Source of the DNA: CAWJKP01 sp963843465 | GTDB taxonomy: Bacteria; Planctomycetota; Planctomycetia; Pirellulales; Thermoguttaceae | NCBI GenBank assembly: GCA_963843465.1 | Contig: CAWJKP010000009.1 | Span: 496,001 to 560,000, forward strand | Reading direction: 5' to 3' | Length of the DNA: 64,000 bases | Shown here: positions 36,291-45,861 of the stretch, one piece after another | Position numbering within the stretch: the first letter of the stretch is position 1 | Layout of the letters: each line of letters begins with the position of its first letter | The notes under the pieces: generated by a model | Told to the model about the DNA's origin: nothing | Seen by the model: only the letters and a program-made list of their open reading frames with translations | The model's database searches: none | Program-made: the position numbers and the translations under genes

Positions 36291-36490
36291 GGTGCTGGAA
36301 AAGGCGGGCGGACTCCTCACCGGGCTCCTGCGGCCAGCCGCGCGGGAGCCGCGTGAACGCGGCTGACAGGATGCCGCGTCTGCCAAACAGGCCCCGTTCC
36401 CCCCAGAGCCGGCATAAATGCCGGGCCGAAGACCGCCTTCGGCGAAAAGGGCCGTGAACGGCCCTCCGCTATCGGCACCGGCGCGGCGGT

Positions 36491-36643
36491 TCAATCGTCG
36501 CCCTGTTCTTTCTTCCGCCGCTTGTTAGCGCGCATGACAAGCACGGCGGTGAGCACCACGCCGCACGCCACCCCTGTAAACAGGCAGGCCAGTCCAAGAA
36601 GAATAAGCAAGATCCCGACGGGGGTTACGGTGACAAAATGCAT
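36491..36643 (-). CDS. Small single-span membrane protein
   Basis: A 50-aa product starting MHFVTVTPVG, with GAGG five bases upstream. One hydrophobic segment (ILLILLGLACLFTGVACGVV) is followed by a basic-acidic tail (RANKRRKKEQGDD), predicting an N-out or C-in anchor. A GTG at 36697 would add 18 residues. No function is known; such proteins often escape annotation. Confidence 0.55.
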   Translation of the reverse strand: MHFVTVTPVGILLILLGLACLFTGVACGVVLTAVLVMRANKRRKKEQGDD

Positions 36644-36747
36644 GGGAACCTCGTCTTGCTGGGACCGCTGTTTGCAAAAGGCAAGGTAATCGTTCACGGA
36701 ATCGTGAAAGCCCCTTGTCAGCTCTTCGGCAGTCCTCCCTTCCGTCC

Positions 36748-36760
36748 GTCCCGTAGGGAC
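36748..36760. repeat. Short palindrome of dispersed type
   Basis: GTCCC-GTA-GGGAC followed by GTTTGATAATAGCCCAG. The word resembles repeats I associate with planctomycete intergenic DNA; no second copy is present in the window. Confidence 0.4.
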
Positions 36761-37680
36761 GTTTGATAATAGCCCAGCGAGTCACTCGTTTTTCAGACCG
36801 AAAAGCGTGTAAACAGGGCAATCTCTCGTCGTAAGTCCTTAACCTTCAAGCACTTGGGCAGCAGAATCCGCGTGTCATAAGGCCCCCCACCGCGTCACAA
36901 ACATGGGCTATTAGCGGTTTTTTGGGCTGTTTCGCGTGCCTTTCCAGGGACAAGCGGGGACATGGGAATGAATCAACACCAGAAGTCCATCATGGCTGGA
37001 ACGACGGGCCTTGTCAATCAGCCCGGTCCGCTCAACAGCTAATCGCTCGCAGGCCGCTGGTGATCGTTCGGCCGGCACCCAGGCCGCCGGTGTTCGTCCG
37101 GTGTGGCGTCGGTCCGGGCCGACCTGGTTTTCAGGCCGCCATTGATCGTGCGGCGGGCTTCAATGGCTCAAAGTGGCGATGAACCACCGTGGCTTGCGGG
37201 TCGGGTCGTTCGCCAGGTCCGATCGCCCCCCCCAGGGCCAGCAGACGGGACGATCGACGCCCTGACGGCGGCCAGCGGCAAAACGGCACACGGCGGTAGG
37301 GTCGCCATCGGCACCCGTCGTGACCTAGCGGCTCAGCACCACAGCACCCTCGCTGACATGACGCCAGGAGTCGGGCCGCCTGTGGGCAGGCCCAAGCCCG
37401 CAGGCACCACCGCACCATTGCCGCCAGGGCGACCAGCGGCAACGGCGATTGGAAGCATTGACGCCAGTTACCCCTGGCACTGTGGAAAGCAGTACACCAT
37501 CGGGCAGCCAGCGGTCGGCACCCTCGCCGCAGGAAACGGGGCGGCAAGGCCAAGGCGGCAGCGATGCCGGAGGGCGGCCGAAGGCACCGCAGGGCCAGCA
37601 TGGCGACAATCGACACGACCGCCGCTAGGCTTGGTGATCCAGGAATCGGAGCGGGTCGTTCGCAGGTAGCCAGGCTGCCC

Positions 37681-37984
37681 AGGCCGATGCCCGAGACCAA
37701 TGATGATGCGTTTACACGCATCAGCCCTCGCGTAGTCACTCAGGATTGACTCAGGCGGCACATTGGCCGACACGTCCAATCACACGGCACCTGGCAGCCG
37801 AGATCAGCACTGGGCCAAGACCCTGGTACGCAGGATCGCCAGTCCCGGGCGGCCGGCGACAGGCGAACCGCCGGCCCATCCAGGTCCAGGGCAAAACGTC
37901 GGCCCGAAGAAACCCCGGCAGAGCCTTCGTATCAGATCGTCATGGTCCAGGTCGGGATTACGCTGGCGTTTTGGCGTCAATGGC
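37681..37984. repeat. Long diverged repeat, copy A
   Basis: Shares with copy B the ordered blocks GCGTTTACACGC, AGTC-CTCAGGAT-GACTCAGGC, GGCCGACACGTC, ATTCACACGGCACC-like, CCCTGGTA-GCAGGATCG, GTCGGCCCGAAG-like and ATGGTCCAGGTCGGGATTACG. Indels of up to about 30 bp separate the blocks. Confidence 0.8.
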
Positions 37985-38412
37985 GGGGCGTCGGCAGGGC
38001 AGCGTGTAGGTCTTTCGGCCGATGCACCAGTGCCAGGCTGCGACCACGAATCCGGCCGACGCCGGAAACTGGCCGCCGACCCGCAGGCACCAGGCACCAG
38101 GCGGCAGGCACCGGCCCCGCAGGCACCACAGCATCATCGGCACTTTCGCCCTGGTGCCAAGACTCGGGCGGCCGGCGGCTCCCAGGGCTCCGGCAGCACC
38201 CTCGCCGGTCTGATATCAAGAGCCGAGTTGGTCGTGGCTGGCTATGGCGACAACGATGGCCCGGTCCCCATCGGCACTGACACCGGAAGCCTGCGGGCCC
38301 ACCGGCTGGCAATTGGCCCAGGTCCGGGATCGTGCAGACGGCCTGGCGGCATGGAGGGATGGTAGGGAGGCGGCGCTGGCGACAGAGCCGCGAGTCCCAA
38401 AGGTCCAAAGGC

Positions 38413-38752
38413 TCCAAGACCCACGCCCGAAACCAGCGATGTAGCGTTTACACGCTCCTCGCGTCGGCCCTCTTGTAGTCGCTCAGGATGGACTCAGGCA
38501 GCGTGTCGGCCGACACGTCTATTCACACGGCACCGGGCCGGCCAGGATCAGCACCAGCACCGAGGCGACACCCTGGTATGCAGGATCGGCAGTCCAGGAC
38601 GACTCCCCCCGGCGCACAAGGGAACGGCGGCGCATTCAGGTCCATCGCGGAGCGCCGGCCCGAAGGAACCCCCTCAAAGCCATCGTATCGGGCCGTAGGC
38701 TGTCGGCGGTAATGGTCCAGGCCGGGATCACGCGGGCGTCTTGGCATCCGTG
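38413..38752. repeat. Long diverged repeat, copy B
   Basis: Second copy, about 732 bp downstream of copy A, in the same orientation and slightly longer. Confidence 0.8.
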
Positions 38753-39087
38753 ATTGTGATACATTGTTGCCTGCGGATCAACGGACGGCAGGGCAAGTGC
38801 GTCAGCGGGAGTCAGGCCCAGGGGGCGTGCCCGGCGTCAGGCCCGACCAGCAAGGCTGCTTTTGTTCCACCGTCCTGGAAACGGGCCATTGGAACCAACG
38901 CCCCCCAAGTGGTGTGGCTGGCTCGATCAGCAGGGTCGCCGGCTGCCAGACGCCCGTAGCCGTGCGTCATGGCCGCGACGGGTGGAGAAATTGTATGGTA
39001 GGCAAGGACGGAATGCCTGGAATTCCGTGAGGCTCTCGCGCATCATGGCGGAAACGTGACAACCTGAGACGGAGTAGTTACTACCTG

Positions 39088-39553
39088 ATGGACCCAGAAA
39101 TCACGACGCTCTTCCAGGAGTACCTCAAGCTGACCAAGGGCAACAAGGCCGCCGCTGCGTCCCTTGTCGTCGCCCACTTTCTGGCAGCCAGTCGCAACCT
39201 GCCCGTCGTGGATCGGCCAGAAGGCTCCAACGTTGCTGAAAAGGAGAAGGGCTCGTCAATCCAGATCGGCAGCGACGACCAGTTCGCCGAACTGGCCAAG
39301 GCTAGCAACTGCCTTCAGCGCTTGCAACTCTGCACCAAGGGCAAGGCCGTCAACCGTAAGATGGTCAAGGCGGGCAACTACGGAATCACGGTCAGCGGCG
39401 AGGAGGTGAACGACCTTGGCAACCAGATTGACATCATCCCTCTCGCTCGCCGGCCGCAGGCCATCGACATGACGGACGACGAGGCGATCATCGTCTGCTA
39501 CGACCCGGACAGCGAGGCGTTCAAGCGGATCGCCGCCAAGTCGCTCGAAAAAG
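39088..39553 (+). pseudogene. IS-interrupted gene, 5' part
   Basis: Begins MDPEITTLFQEYLKLTKG and reads through to SLEK, where the ISL3-like element begins. The 3' part resumes at 41098. Joining GAA-AAA-G to AG-TCG restores an 858-bp frame encoding 285 aa, with the join at ...SLEKESHCLYGPSF. The product has no signal peptide. N-terminal residues look like a DNA-binding helix pair, and the middle includes NRKMVKAGNYGITVSGEEV. I do not recognise the family; phage or plasmid origin is plausible. Before insertion the gene would have been intact, so the insertion is the likely cause of inactivation. Confidence 0.8.
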
Positions 39554-41094
39554 GGCTCTTCCGGGATTTAGGTGGGGCGAGGGCACAGGTCGAGGTCGCC
39601 GCAATGGAAGTAAATGGCAGTCTTGAAGTTGTCGAAGTTGCGGAAGCCGCGAGCCGTGTACTTCACCCATTGGATCTTCGCGTTGATGCTTTCGCTGGCG
39701 GCATTGGTGATTCTGTGCTTCAGGTAGGTGAGGATGTTCGGTAGATGACTCATCAACATCTTCGCCTTGTCGATCATCGGTTGAAGGCGGCTGTGCGTGG
39801 CCCAGCGATACCACCAGGCGAAATGGTTGCGGGCCGCCTGGACGTAGCTATAATCCCAAAGTTTCATGGCCTGCTCTCTCAACGCCCACGCCCGCGCCGT
39901 CTTCAGTTTGCTCCGCCGCAACTGACAGAACTCACGCCATCCGGCCAGGTCGAATTTGTCCCGCCCCTTCAGCCAATCGTACTTGGTGCCCTTCAACCGC
40001 TCGTCGCCTTCGGCGTGCAGCTCCTTGTGTTCGCTTCGGCGGACCTTGTCCACCGCTTCACCCAGGTGCTTGGCTACGTGGAACTTGTCAAACACCATCT
40101 TCTCTTCCGCGTCAGGCAGATGGGCTTGAATCGACTGCACGTACGGCCCCCACATGTCCAACGCCACCCCGGCAATCCATCCTCGCTGCTTCTTCGTCAG
40201 CGTCGGCCAAAAGCCGTCCAGGCTCGACTGCTTGCGGTCTTCTGCCACGTACAACACGCGGCCTCGGGCAAAGTCGTTGACCAGGGTCAGGTACTTGTGC
40301 CCCTTGCGGAACGATTTCTCATCTACCCCCAAATACCCGATCATTTCCGCCTTGCCCGCGTCAGTCCCCGCCGCACGGCACGTTCCATGATCCCATGCAC
40401 CTCGTCCCAGGTGAGGCCCAACTGGTCGGCCACGGCCTGCTGGCTGGCCGCCCGCAGCCAGTCGATCGCCAGACGCTCGAACAGTGCCGTGAACCGGCTG
40501 TGCGGTTCGGCCCAAGGCAGACGCACCACACGTACCCCATGCTCCGCACACCGGCAACGGGGAGGCTCCGCGTGCAGGACCGTACGGTACTGGCAGGTAT
40601 CCAAATGCCGCCAAAGTCGCTCGCTATCGTGGTCATACAAGAGACACTCCGCTTGACACTCCGGGCAGGTCCAAGCGACCTGGGCCTCGTGCCCCAGATA
40701 GACATGAACTTCCCCCTCCTTCAGACGCAAGTCCACCCGCTCCACACGCCAGGGAGAGGTGATGCCCAAAATCTGCTGATAAAGTTGCGAGTCTTGCATG
40801 GTGTTCTCCTTGGTTCGGAAAAACTCCATGATACTCGCTTGACGCCCACTGACCGAAGGTCGAGGATTGGTATTGCTCGGAGACACGGAGTCGGGCTCTG
40901 CTGGGAAGCAACCCGGCAAGGGATATCCGAGTCAGGGCGGGTGAATGACCCGCACGGTCCCGGTTGCTACGCCGCCGGGACCGTCTTCTTCCTATCCCCA
41001 TTCATTTGCCCTGCCATACCTCAGAAAATCCCGGGGTCTGGGGCGGAGCCCCAGTTTTCCTCCCGTCCTCGTCCACCCAAAAGCCGGAATACAA
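39554..41094 (-). mobile_element. ISL3-family insertion sequence
   Basis: Left tip GGCTCTTCCGGGATTTAGGT at 39554. The right tip, read inward on the minus strand, is TTGTATTCCGGCTTTTGGGT. The tips agree with those of the 14630 MITE. Only AAAAG is directly shared by both flanks (39549-39553 and 41093-41097), so an 8-bp duplication is not preserved. The transposase stop codon lies inside the left inverted repeat, as in compact IS. About 230 bp beyond the transposase start to the right are non-coding and match the MITE body. Confidence 0.9.
39568..40799 (-). pseudogene. ISL3-family transposase, one frame break
   Basis: The start is ATG at 40799 (MQDSQLYQQILGITSPW), six bases after AAGGAG. The N-terminal part has the zinc-finger pattern WTCPECQAECLLYD and CRCAEHG, then HTH text (RAASQQAVADQLGLTWDEV). 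At about 40345 the frame shifts from RRGLTRARRK-stop to KAEMIGYLGVDEKSFRKGH. The DDE catalytic core follows: Asp in GVDEKSF, VALDMWGPYVQSI, FDKFHVAKHL and the Glu in NAASESINAKIQW. With one base corrected it is about 410 aa, normal for the family. Whether the break is real or a sequencing error is open. Confidence 0.9.
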
Positions 41095-41097
41095 AAG

Positions 41098-41489
41098 AGT
41101 CGCACTGCCTCTACGGCCCGTCGTTCCTGGTCTTCGAGCGTTCACAGGGGGTGTTTCTGGAATTCTTCTGTGGCAACAAGTCGAGCCGAAGCGAGGCCAA
41201 GAACATTTGCTCCTACCTGCCGCTGACGCAGGCGGACATCGACGCCAGGGCGGCCAGGGGCGAAGACGTGAACGGCTTGGTGCCGCATGGTCCGCTCCCG
41301 CTGACGCTCAAGAGCCGGCTCGTGGAAAAGGGCCCCTACTCGTGGCACATTCCCCTTGTGGCAAAGTGCAACGAGCCGTTCACCAATCTGCCCGGGATGG
41401 ATCAGATCACCAAGGAGATTGCGGCATTCCTAGCCGTCATAGACAAGAGCGTGGAACGCGCAACGGCGGCCGATGGTCGCGCCCGGTAA
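41098..41489 (+). pseudogene. IS-interrupted gene, 3' part
   Basis: Continuation of the gene begun at 39088. It reads ESHCLYGPSFLVFERSQGVF, then FLEFFCGNKSSRSEAKNICS and PLTLKSRLVEKGPYSWHIPL, ending ATAADGRAR. The Cys, His and Phe content and the FLEFFCG segment suggest a folded beta-rich domain. An overlapping frame starting in the IS is an artefact. Confidence 0.8.
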
Positions 41490-41686
41490 GGGAAACTGTG
41501 ATCGGCAATGATTGCTGACCCTGGTTCGATCAACAGGGCCGGGCTACCTGCTCGACGGTAATGGGCCGCCAGCGGCCAGAGTCGATACGCGCTATCAGGG
41601 CAGCTTGGCAACCGGACGCAAAGCAGGCTGGGGGTTTCGGCCAGGAATCGGTGGTAAGATGACAACGGCAACACCCGGCCGGTCGT

Positions 41687-42829
41687 TCAGGGCGTCGTAA
41701 TCAGATTGGTCTTGCAGGGCTTGGCAGGAATGCAGTGCCGGCTGCAAAGTTCCAGGAATGGCCTGAGCACCAGTTCGGCGACGACGCTTTCCGGCAGCCG
41801 CCATGAGCCGCCGTGAAAGACCAGCGGTTGCCCGGCCGAAAGATGCTGGTACACCCGTTTCATCTTCGCCATGACCGGCGGCAAATCGCCCTGCTTGGGG
41901 CGCGTGATCTTGGCGGCCGAATAGACAATGTGCGGCGAGCCCAAATCGCGGCTGAGGTTGACCAAGCCTTCCAGGTCACGTATTGGCTGAACGTCCGGCA
42001 GCCCAAAATCGGCCATCGTCTTGCCGCCGTGCAAGGGGGCTCGCGGGAACAAGGGGTCGATCCGCAGAAAGATGGGGAGGCGTTCTCTCCGCAGGAAGCG
42101 GAGTGCCTCCACGCGACTCTCGACGCTCGGGGCCGCTTGGTCGAGCAAGCGTCGATGCTCGTCATTGAAGAAGGCCAAGGAACACTCCACCCGCAAAGGC
42201 GGGCTTCCGTGCGCATCGAACCAAGGTCGTCGCGGATGATCGTGCGGCAATTCGTTGAGTCGGTGGAGGGCCCGAACGTACCGATCATCCATCAGTACGG
42301 CCGGGTTCTTCGTCAGCAGCGTGACGGTCGTGAAGCGACTGCGGTGCTCTGCCAGTCGCTCCAGCACGAAGAGCGTGTGGCGATGCTCTTGCTCCAACGG
42401 TTGAAGCGGATCGGTGCTGTTCGACAAGTGTACGGGCGCGGGTGGGACATCGTAAGCTTCCAACGCCTCCATGTCCCGGCATAAATCCTGGCGGAAACGA
42501 TTCTTGCAGTTGGGCTCCGCCGCGATGTAGCCGGTCGCGTAGCAGTATTGGCACCCATGCTGGCAGCCGGTGTAGACGTTGATGCAGTAACGATGCCCGG
42601 AAGGGAATTCGCGTTGGTCGGCAAAGGGGCAATACCACTTGATGACCCGAGGACGGGTAACTTCCAACACGTCCTTTTCCGAGGCGTGGGGCAGGAAATA
42701 AAGCGCCACGGCGGCTCGGTCCCGCTCACTCAGCTTGTCGAAAACAGGCCGGTACTTCGGGTGGACCCGTCGTGCGAGCGCGAGCCCCTTGTCTGCATCT
42801 TGGATTAAGAGGCCCTGCTTGTCGGACAT
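41687..42829 (-). CDS. SPL-like radical SAM protein (last gene of the operon)
   Basis: The 380-aa protein carries the radical SAM motif CQHGCQYCYATG (Cys89, 93, 96). The following text VHLSNSTDPLQPLEQEHRHT is typical of SplB-like and Rv2578c-like enzymes. IKWYCPFADQREFPSGHRYC before the cluster adds extra cysteines. FTTVTLLTKNP and RVECSLAFFNDEHRRLL belong to the barrel. GGGAG precedes the ATG by eight bases. It lies 26 nt after the DUF523 gene. Members of this group are poorly studied; photoproduct-lyase activity should not be assumed. SAM-dependent radical chemistry on a nucleic acid is the family-level expectation. Confidence 0.88.
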   Translation of the reverse strand: MSDKQGLLIQDADKGLALARRVHPKYRPVFDKLSERDRAAVALYFLPHASEKDVLEVTRPRVIKWYCPFADQREFPSGHRYCINVYTGCQHGCQYCYATGYIAAEPNCKNRFRQDLCRDMEALEAYDVPPAPVHLSNSTDPLQPLEQEHRHTLFVLERLAEHRSRFTTVTLLTKNPAVLMDDRYVRALHRLNELPHDHPRRPWFDAHGSPPLRVECSLAFFNDEHRRLLDQAAPSVESRVEALRFLRRERLPIFLRIDPLFPRAPLHGGKTMADFGLPDVQPIRDLEGLVNLSRDLGSPHIVYSAAKITRPKQGDLPPVMAKMKRVYQHLSAGQPLVFHGGSWRLPESVVAELVLRPFLELCSRHCIPAKPCKTNLITTP

Positions 42830-42855
42830 GGAAAACTCCCGCTCAATAGACCGCG

Positions 42856-43312
42856 CTACCCGACGCGAATCACTTTAATGCCGCCGCGCGTGAGGACTTC
42901 GCCCGTCACACCCTGGCGGTCGCACGAAGGGCTCCCCCCTTTGAGATACGCGCCGGGCACTGATGATCTCCGCGATTTCCAAGGCGTATCGCGCCCCGTT
43001 GACGTGGAAGTGCGTCACGTCTTCTCCGGTTTCCGGGGCGATGATCCGCAACCCCGTATCGAGAACCTGAGCGCCGGTGCCGTGGAGCGTCTCGCTCGTT
43101 CTGGGTGTCGCCATACCGCCGAGTTGCTCGGGACAGATCGGCACGAGAACATACCGCTGCCCGAGCCGCTTGATGAGTTCTTCACGCTTCTTTGGCCTGC
43201 GCCCGTGCCAACGGCAGGGAATGCCGAGCAGACACGCGCTTACCAAAACTGGTTCGGCACAGTTTCCATCATTGAAAAGGCAACCCTGCCTTCGATCCGT
43301 TTTGTGTGTCAT
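42856..43312 (-). CDS. DUF523/TudS-like iron-sulfur protein, one frame break
   Basis: Begins MTHKTDRRQGCLFNDGNC, then the family signature VLVSACLLGIPCRWHG and VPICPEQLGGMATPR, and GEDVTHFHVNGARYALEIAE. Near 42955 one base is missing. The other frame then gives YLKGGSPSCDRQGVTGEVLT and ends IKVIRVG at 42856, the expected C-terminus. The cysteines in SACLLG, ICPEQLGG and SPSC are the [4Fe-4S] ligands of TudS, a thiouracil desulfidase. The corrected length is about 151 aa. It lies between the methyltransferase-like gene and an SPL-like gene, so a role in removing or remodelling modified bases fits the neighbourhood. Confidence 0.88.
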
Positions 43313-43353
43313 GCGAGTGCCCTTCCGCTCCCGGGAATCGCTCCAAGTCGTTC

Positions 43354-44865
43354 TTAATCCACGAGAGGCTTGGTGCTGTCGTCGTGCGGCTTTCTCTCAA
43401 TCAGGTAGACAGCGGCCCCGCGCCTTCTCGCTCGGTCCGTCAAGTCGGTGACAAACAGGTCGTCCAAGGCGAATCGCCTGAAGTGACGTTCGAGGTGACA
43501 TGGCAACAAATCCGCGTCCTCAATTACCAGTTGCTTCGCCATTCCCAGCAACTGGGCGATGAGCGAACGGCCGCTCGGCAGCACAAGGACATCCTCGTCG
43601 AATGCACGAAGCGGCGCGTAGAGGGTGTCCTCACCGCCGGACGACATGCCCCCCATGACCAGGTGAATCGCCTTAAAGTAGTCCGACGCAGAGAACTGGC
43701 GAAAGACCCACCCATTCTTGAAGATGAACCGTCCGATCCCATGCTGTATTTTGCCAAGCCTGTTGTTCTCAATCAACTCCGCCGGACGTAGCACTTGAGA
43801 ATCGACGGGATCGCACGCGGCGTCTTGGCCAATCAGCGAATTCGCCTCACGATGGGATATTTCCTCGATTGAAAAGCGACTGAAGAGGTTACATGCCCGC
43901 AGCATTAGCGCAACATCGAAATTCATTTGCGGGTCGTCGGAGTTCTTGTCCACCCAGTCGAACAAGCTTTCGCGGCGGAACATCAGGTTGGCAAAGACCC
44001 TGGGATTCCTGTAGAAGGCGTTGGCGATCGACTTGTTCCCCCGAACCACGTCAACCAACGTCAAGTCGAACGATTTCTGGTGTGCGGCAAATGCTTTTCG
44101 GCACAGCATCACGGTTATCTTGGCGGAGCCGCACGCCATGTCCAGCAAGTGAAGGCGCGGTGAGGCGGAGCGAGCCACCAGGGAGGCAAAGACGCCATCA
44201 AAGAGCGATTGGCTCCGTTCCCGAATCCACGGATCGTTTCTTGGCGTGAAGCACGCGAATAGCTGGCCGATGAGCGCATGACTCAGTGGGCGATTGCAGA
44301 CCTCTGCCGGAGGGTAGACAAATAGCTGGATGCCGTTGGTCTGCACCACCGGAATGCGCCTATAGTGCCAATAGAGGGAGTTCGCTTCAGGCACCATTCC
44401 ACATGGGCAGATGAGCGGCAGGTACTTCGGGTTCTCTGGTGCGTGGGGGTTTGCCAGTTTGCTGAGCAGATATACAGGGTGTCTCGCGCTGACTATGGCC
44501 GCAGCCGAACCACCACAGTCCCCGGATACACGAATCGTCTCAAAGCCGACAATCCTCCTCAGTACAGAGAGCATGTTCTGGCGGCCAGCATGGCAATCCA
44601 GACAGGTACGGAGCAACAGGAAATAGGTGCGAACGAATTCACGCCGCAGGTTGCCGGCAAAGTTCCCGGCGATCAGGGCAGTCCAAGCAGTCTCCAATTG
44701 TGCGATTTCTCTTGCCAAGGGACCGCAGTGCCTCCAATACTCGTCCCAAGCCACGCTGGTGACGCGAATTCGGCGGCCCTTGGTCACATCGAGAGCCGTC
44801 AGAAGGCGCGTTTCTCTCAATGCACTTCGCAGCAAGCGCTGGTTGTACCTTTGCAAACGATCCAC
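43354..44865 (-). CDS. Unknown protein with a SAM-methyltransferase-like domain
   Basis: A 503-aa product that starts with GTG at 44865, 23 nt after the preceding radical SAM gene. N-terminal ~110 residues are helical. CLDCHAGRQN follows, and CPCG occurs near residue 155. From ~240 comes LHLLDMACGSAKITVMLC, a class I methyltransferase motif I, then DLTLVDVVRGNKSIANAFYR and FDVALMLRACNLFSRFSIEE, consistent with motifs II-IV. The C-terminal ~150 residues are separate. I do not recognise the full-length family. It could methylate the same substrate as the radical SAM enzymes, or use the fold only to bind substrate. Confidence 0.75.
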   Translation of the reverse strand: MDRLQRYNQRLLRSALRETRLLTALDVTKGRRIRVTSVAWDEYWRHCGPLAREIAQLETAWTALIAGNFAGNLRREFVRTYFLLLRTCLDCHAGRQNMLSVLRRIVGFETIRVSGDCGGSAAAIVSARHPVYLLSKLANPHAPENPKYLPLICPCGMVPEANSLYWHYRRIPVVQTNGIQLFVYPPAEVCNRPLSHALIGQLFACFTPRNDPWIRERSQSLFDGVFASLVARSASPRLHLLDMACGSAKITVMLCRKAFAAHQKSFDLTLVDVVRGNKSIANAFYRNPRVFANLMFRRESLFDWVDKNSDDPQMNFDVALMLRACNLFSRFSIEEISHREANSLIGQDAACDPVDSQVLRPAELIENNRLGKIQHGIGRFIFKNGWVFRQFSASDYFKAIHLVMGGMSSGGEDTLYAPLRAFDEDVLVLPSGRSLIAQLLGMAKQLVIEDADLLPCHLERHFRRFALDDLFVTDLTDRARRRGAAVYLIERKPHDDSTKPLVD

Positions 44866-44888
44866 GGGGCGAGCTTTCTACACGGTTG

Positions 44889-45854
44889 CTACGGCTGGAA
44901 CAGTCCCAGTTGGCTGCTCCCGCTGGCCGCTGGCGGCCAGCGGCCCGAAATGTGGCAAGAGCCACGGGAGATGTCCGGGTTCTTGCAAGCACAGACGAGA
45001 ACCTCCAGGCCGTAACGATCTGCGATAGATTTCAGACGCTCGATGATCTCAAGACGCGCTGAAGTCGGAAGCGCCCGGACCCGGCTGTTGCCTGCATGGA
45101 TCGCCAGAAGCTCGCTGCTAGCGAAGCGGTCCAAGAGCCTGTTGAGCATCAGCTTGTCCTTGATGTGCCGCCGCAGCGACCCGATCACCGCTGGTCGGAG
45201 AAAGAGGACGCTGGCGGCAATCTTGCGCATGCCGATGCGGGCCAACGCCGCACAAAGCGGTTCCAGGCAGTCCGCGCCGTCGGTCACGCCGGGCAGAATT
45301 GGATCGAGTCTCGCCTCGATGGGGATGTGTGTGCCGATCAATTCGGCTGCCTGTGCGAGCCGCACCTCCGGCGTCGCCGCGCCGGGTTCAAACGCGGCAG
45401 CCGTTCCTGGATCAAGCGTAATCAGCCCTATTCGTCCCTGGACCAGGGGTGCGTGGGCGGCCAGCAGGTTGCGGTGCCGCTCGGGAATCCGTCCCTTGGT
45501 GACGAAGGCTATCCCAATCCCCGACTCCAAGAGGAACCTGAACACGTCGTAAGCCATGTTCAGAACCTCGGGAACCGGCTGAAATGGATCGCTCGATGGG
45601 CTGAAATACACGGTGGTTGGCTTCTTGCGTTTGCGGCCCAACTCGTCCCGCAGCTTGGCAAGCGTATTGGTGTAGAATGCGACCCTGCCTTCGCCAGGGT
45701 GCGTCAGGTAGCCGCGGGCGTAACAGTAGCAGCACTCGTGAGCGCAACCTGCCGTCAGGTTGACCGTCGGAACGTGTGCCAGGCAGGCCAAACTGGAAGG
45801 CGTGAGCACTGCCGATTTTCGCTCTATTCGGATTACTTGAGCCACGGTGGTCAA
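44889..45854 (-). CDS. SPL-like radical SAM protein (second gene of the operon)
   Basis: A 321-aa product. The start is a TTG at 45854 (MTTVAQVIRIERKS), seven bases after the stop of the first gene; a GTG at 45845 is an alternative. The motif is CAHECCYCYARG (Cys37, 41, 44). VYFSPSSDPFQPVPEVLNMA and IAFVTKGRIPERH match the Rv2578c/PA0069-type SplB-like group. IPIEARLDPILPGVTDGADC lines the barrel. The C-terminal CACKNPDISRGSC adds three cysteines. Shared promoter at 47059-47087 is implied by the near-overlap. Confidence 0.88.
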   Translation of the reverse strand: MTTVAQVIRIERKSAVLTPSSLACLAHVPTVNLTAGCAHECCYCYARGYLTHPGEGRVAFYTNTLAKLRDELGRKRKKPTTVYFSPSSDPFQPVPEVLNMAYDVFRFLLESGIGIAFVTKGRIPERHRNLLAAHAPLVQGRIGLITLDPGTAAAFEPGAATPEVRLAQAAELIGTHIPIEARLDPILPGVTDGADCLEPLCAALARIGMRKIAASVLFLRPAVIGSLRRHIKDKLMLNRLLDRFASSELLAIHAGNSRVRALPTSARLEIIERLKSIADRYGLEVLVCACKNPDISRGSCHISGRWPPAASGSSQLGLFQP

Positions 45855-45861
45855 CTTTCTC

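Larger units (their letters stand above)
36961..39087. other. 2.1-kb non-coding repetitive region
   Basis: No convincing gene on either strand. All open frames are short, overlap one another and lack start signals. The DNA is GC-rich, with frequent GGCACC and CAGGCACC words. It contains a diverged tandem duplication with a period of about 730 bp (see 37681-37984 and 38413-38752). It could be decayed coding DNA, a structured RNA locus or a recombination region beside the phage-like gene at 39088. Confidence 0.6.

Noticed and set aside
37103..38444. Several frames of 60-200 codons in the repetitive region
   Set aside because: None is shared between the two repeat copies, none has a ribosome binding site, and both strands are equally open.
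36961..39087. Diversity-generating retroelement or retron
   Set aside because: No reverse transcriptase gene in the window and no adenine-biased template/variable repeat pair.
40341..40614. Programmed frame shift in the ISL3 transposase
   Set aside because: ISL3 elements normally use a single frame, no slippery heptamer is evident, and the window has many single-base breaks.
41522..41538. Possible tRNA T-arm (GGTTCGATC)
   Set aside because: The rest of a cloverleaf (acceptor, anticodon arm) cannot be found around it.
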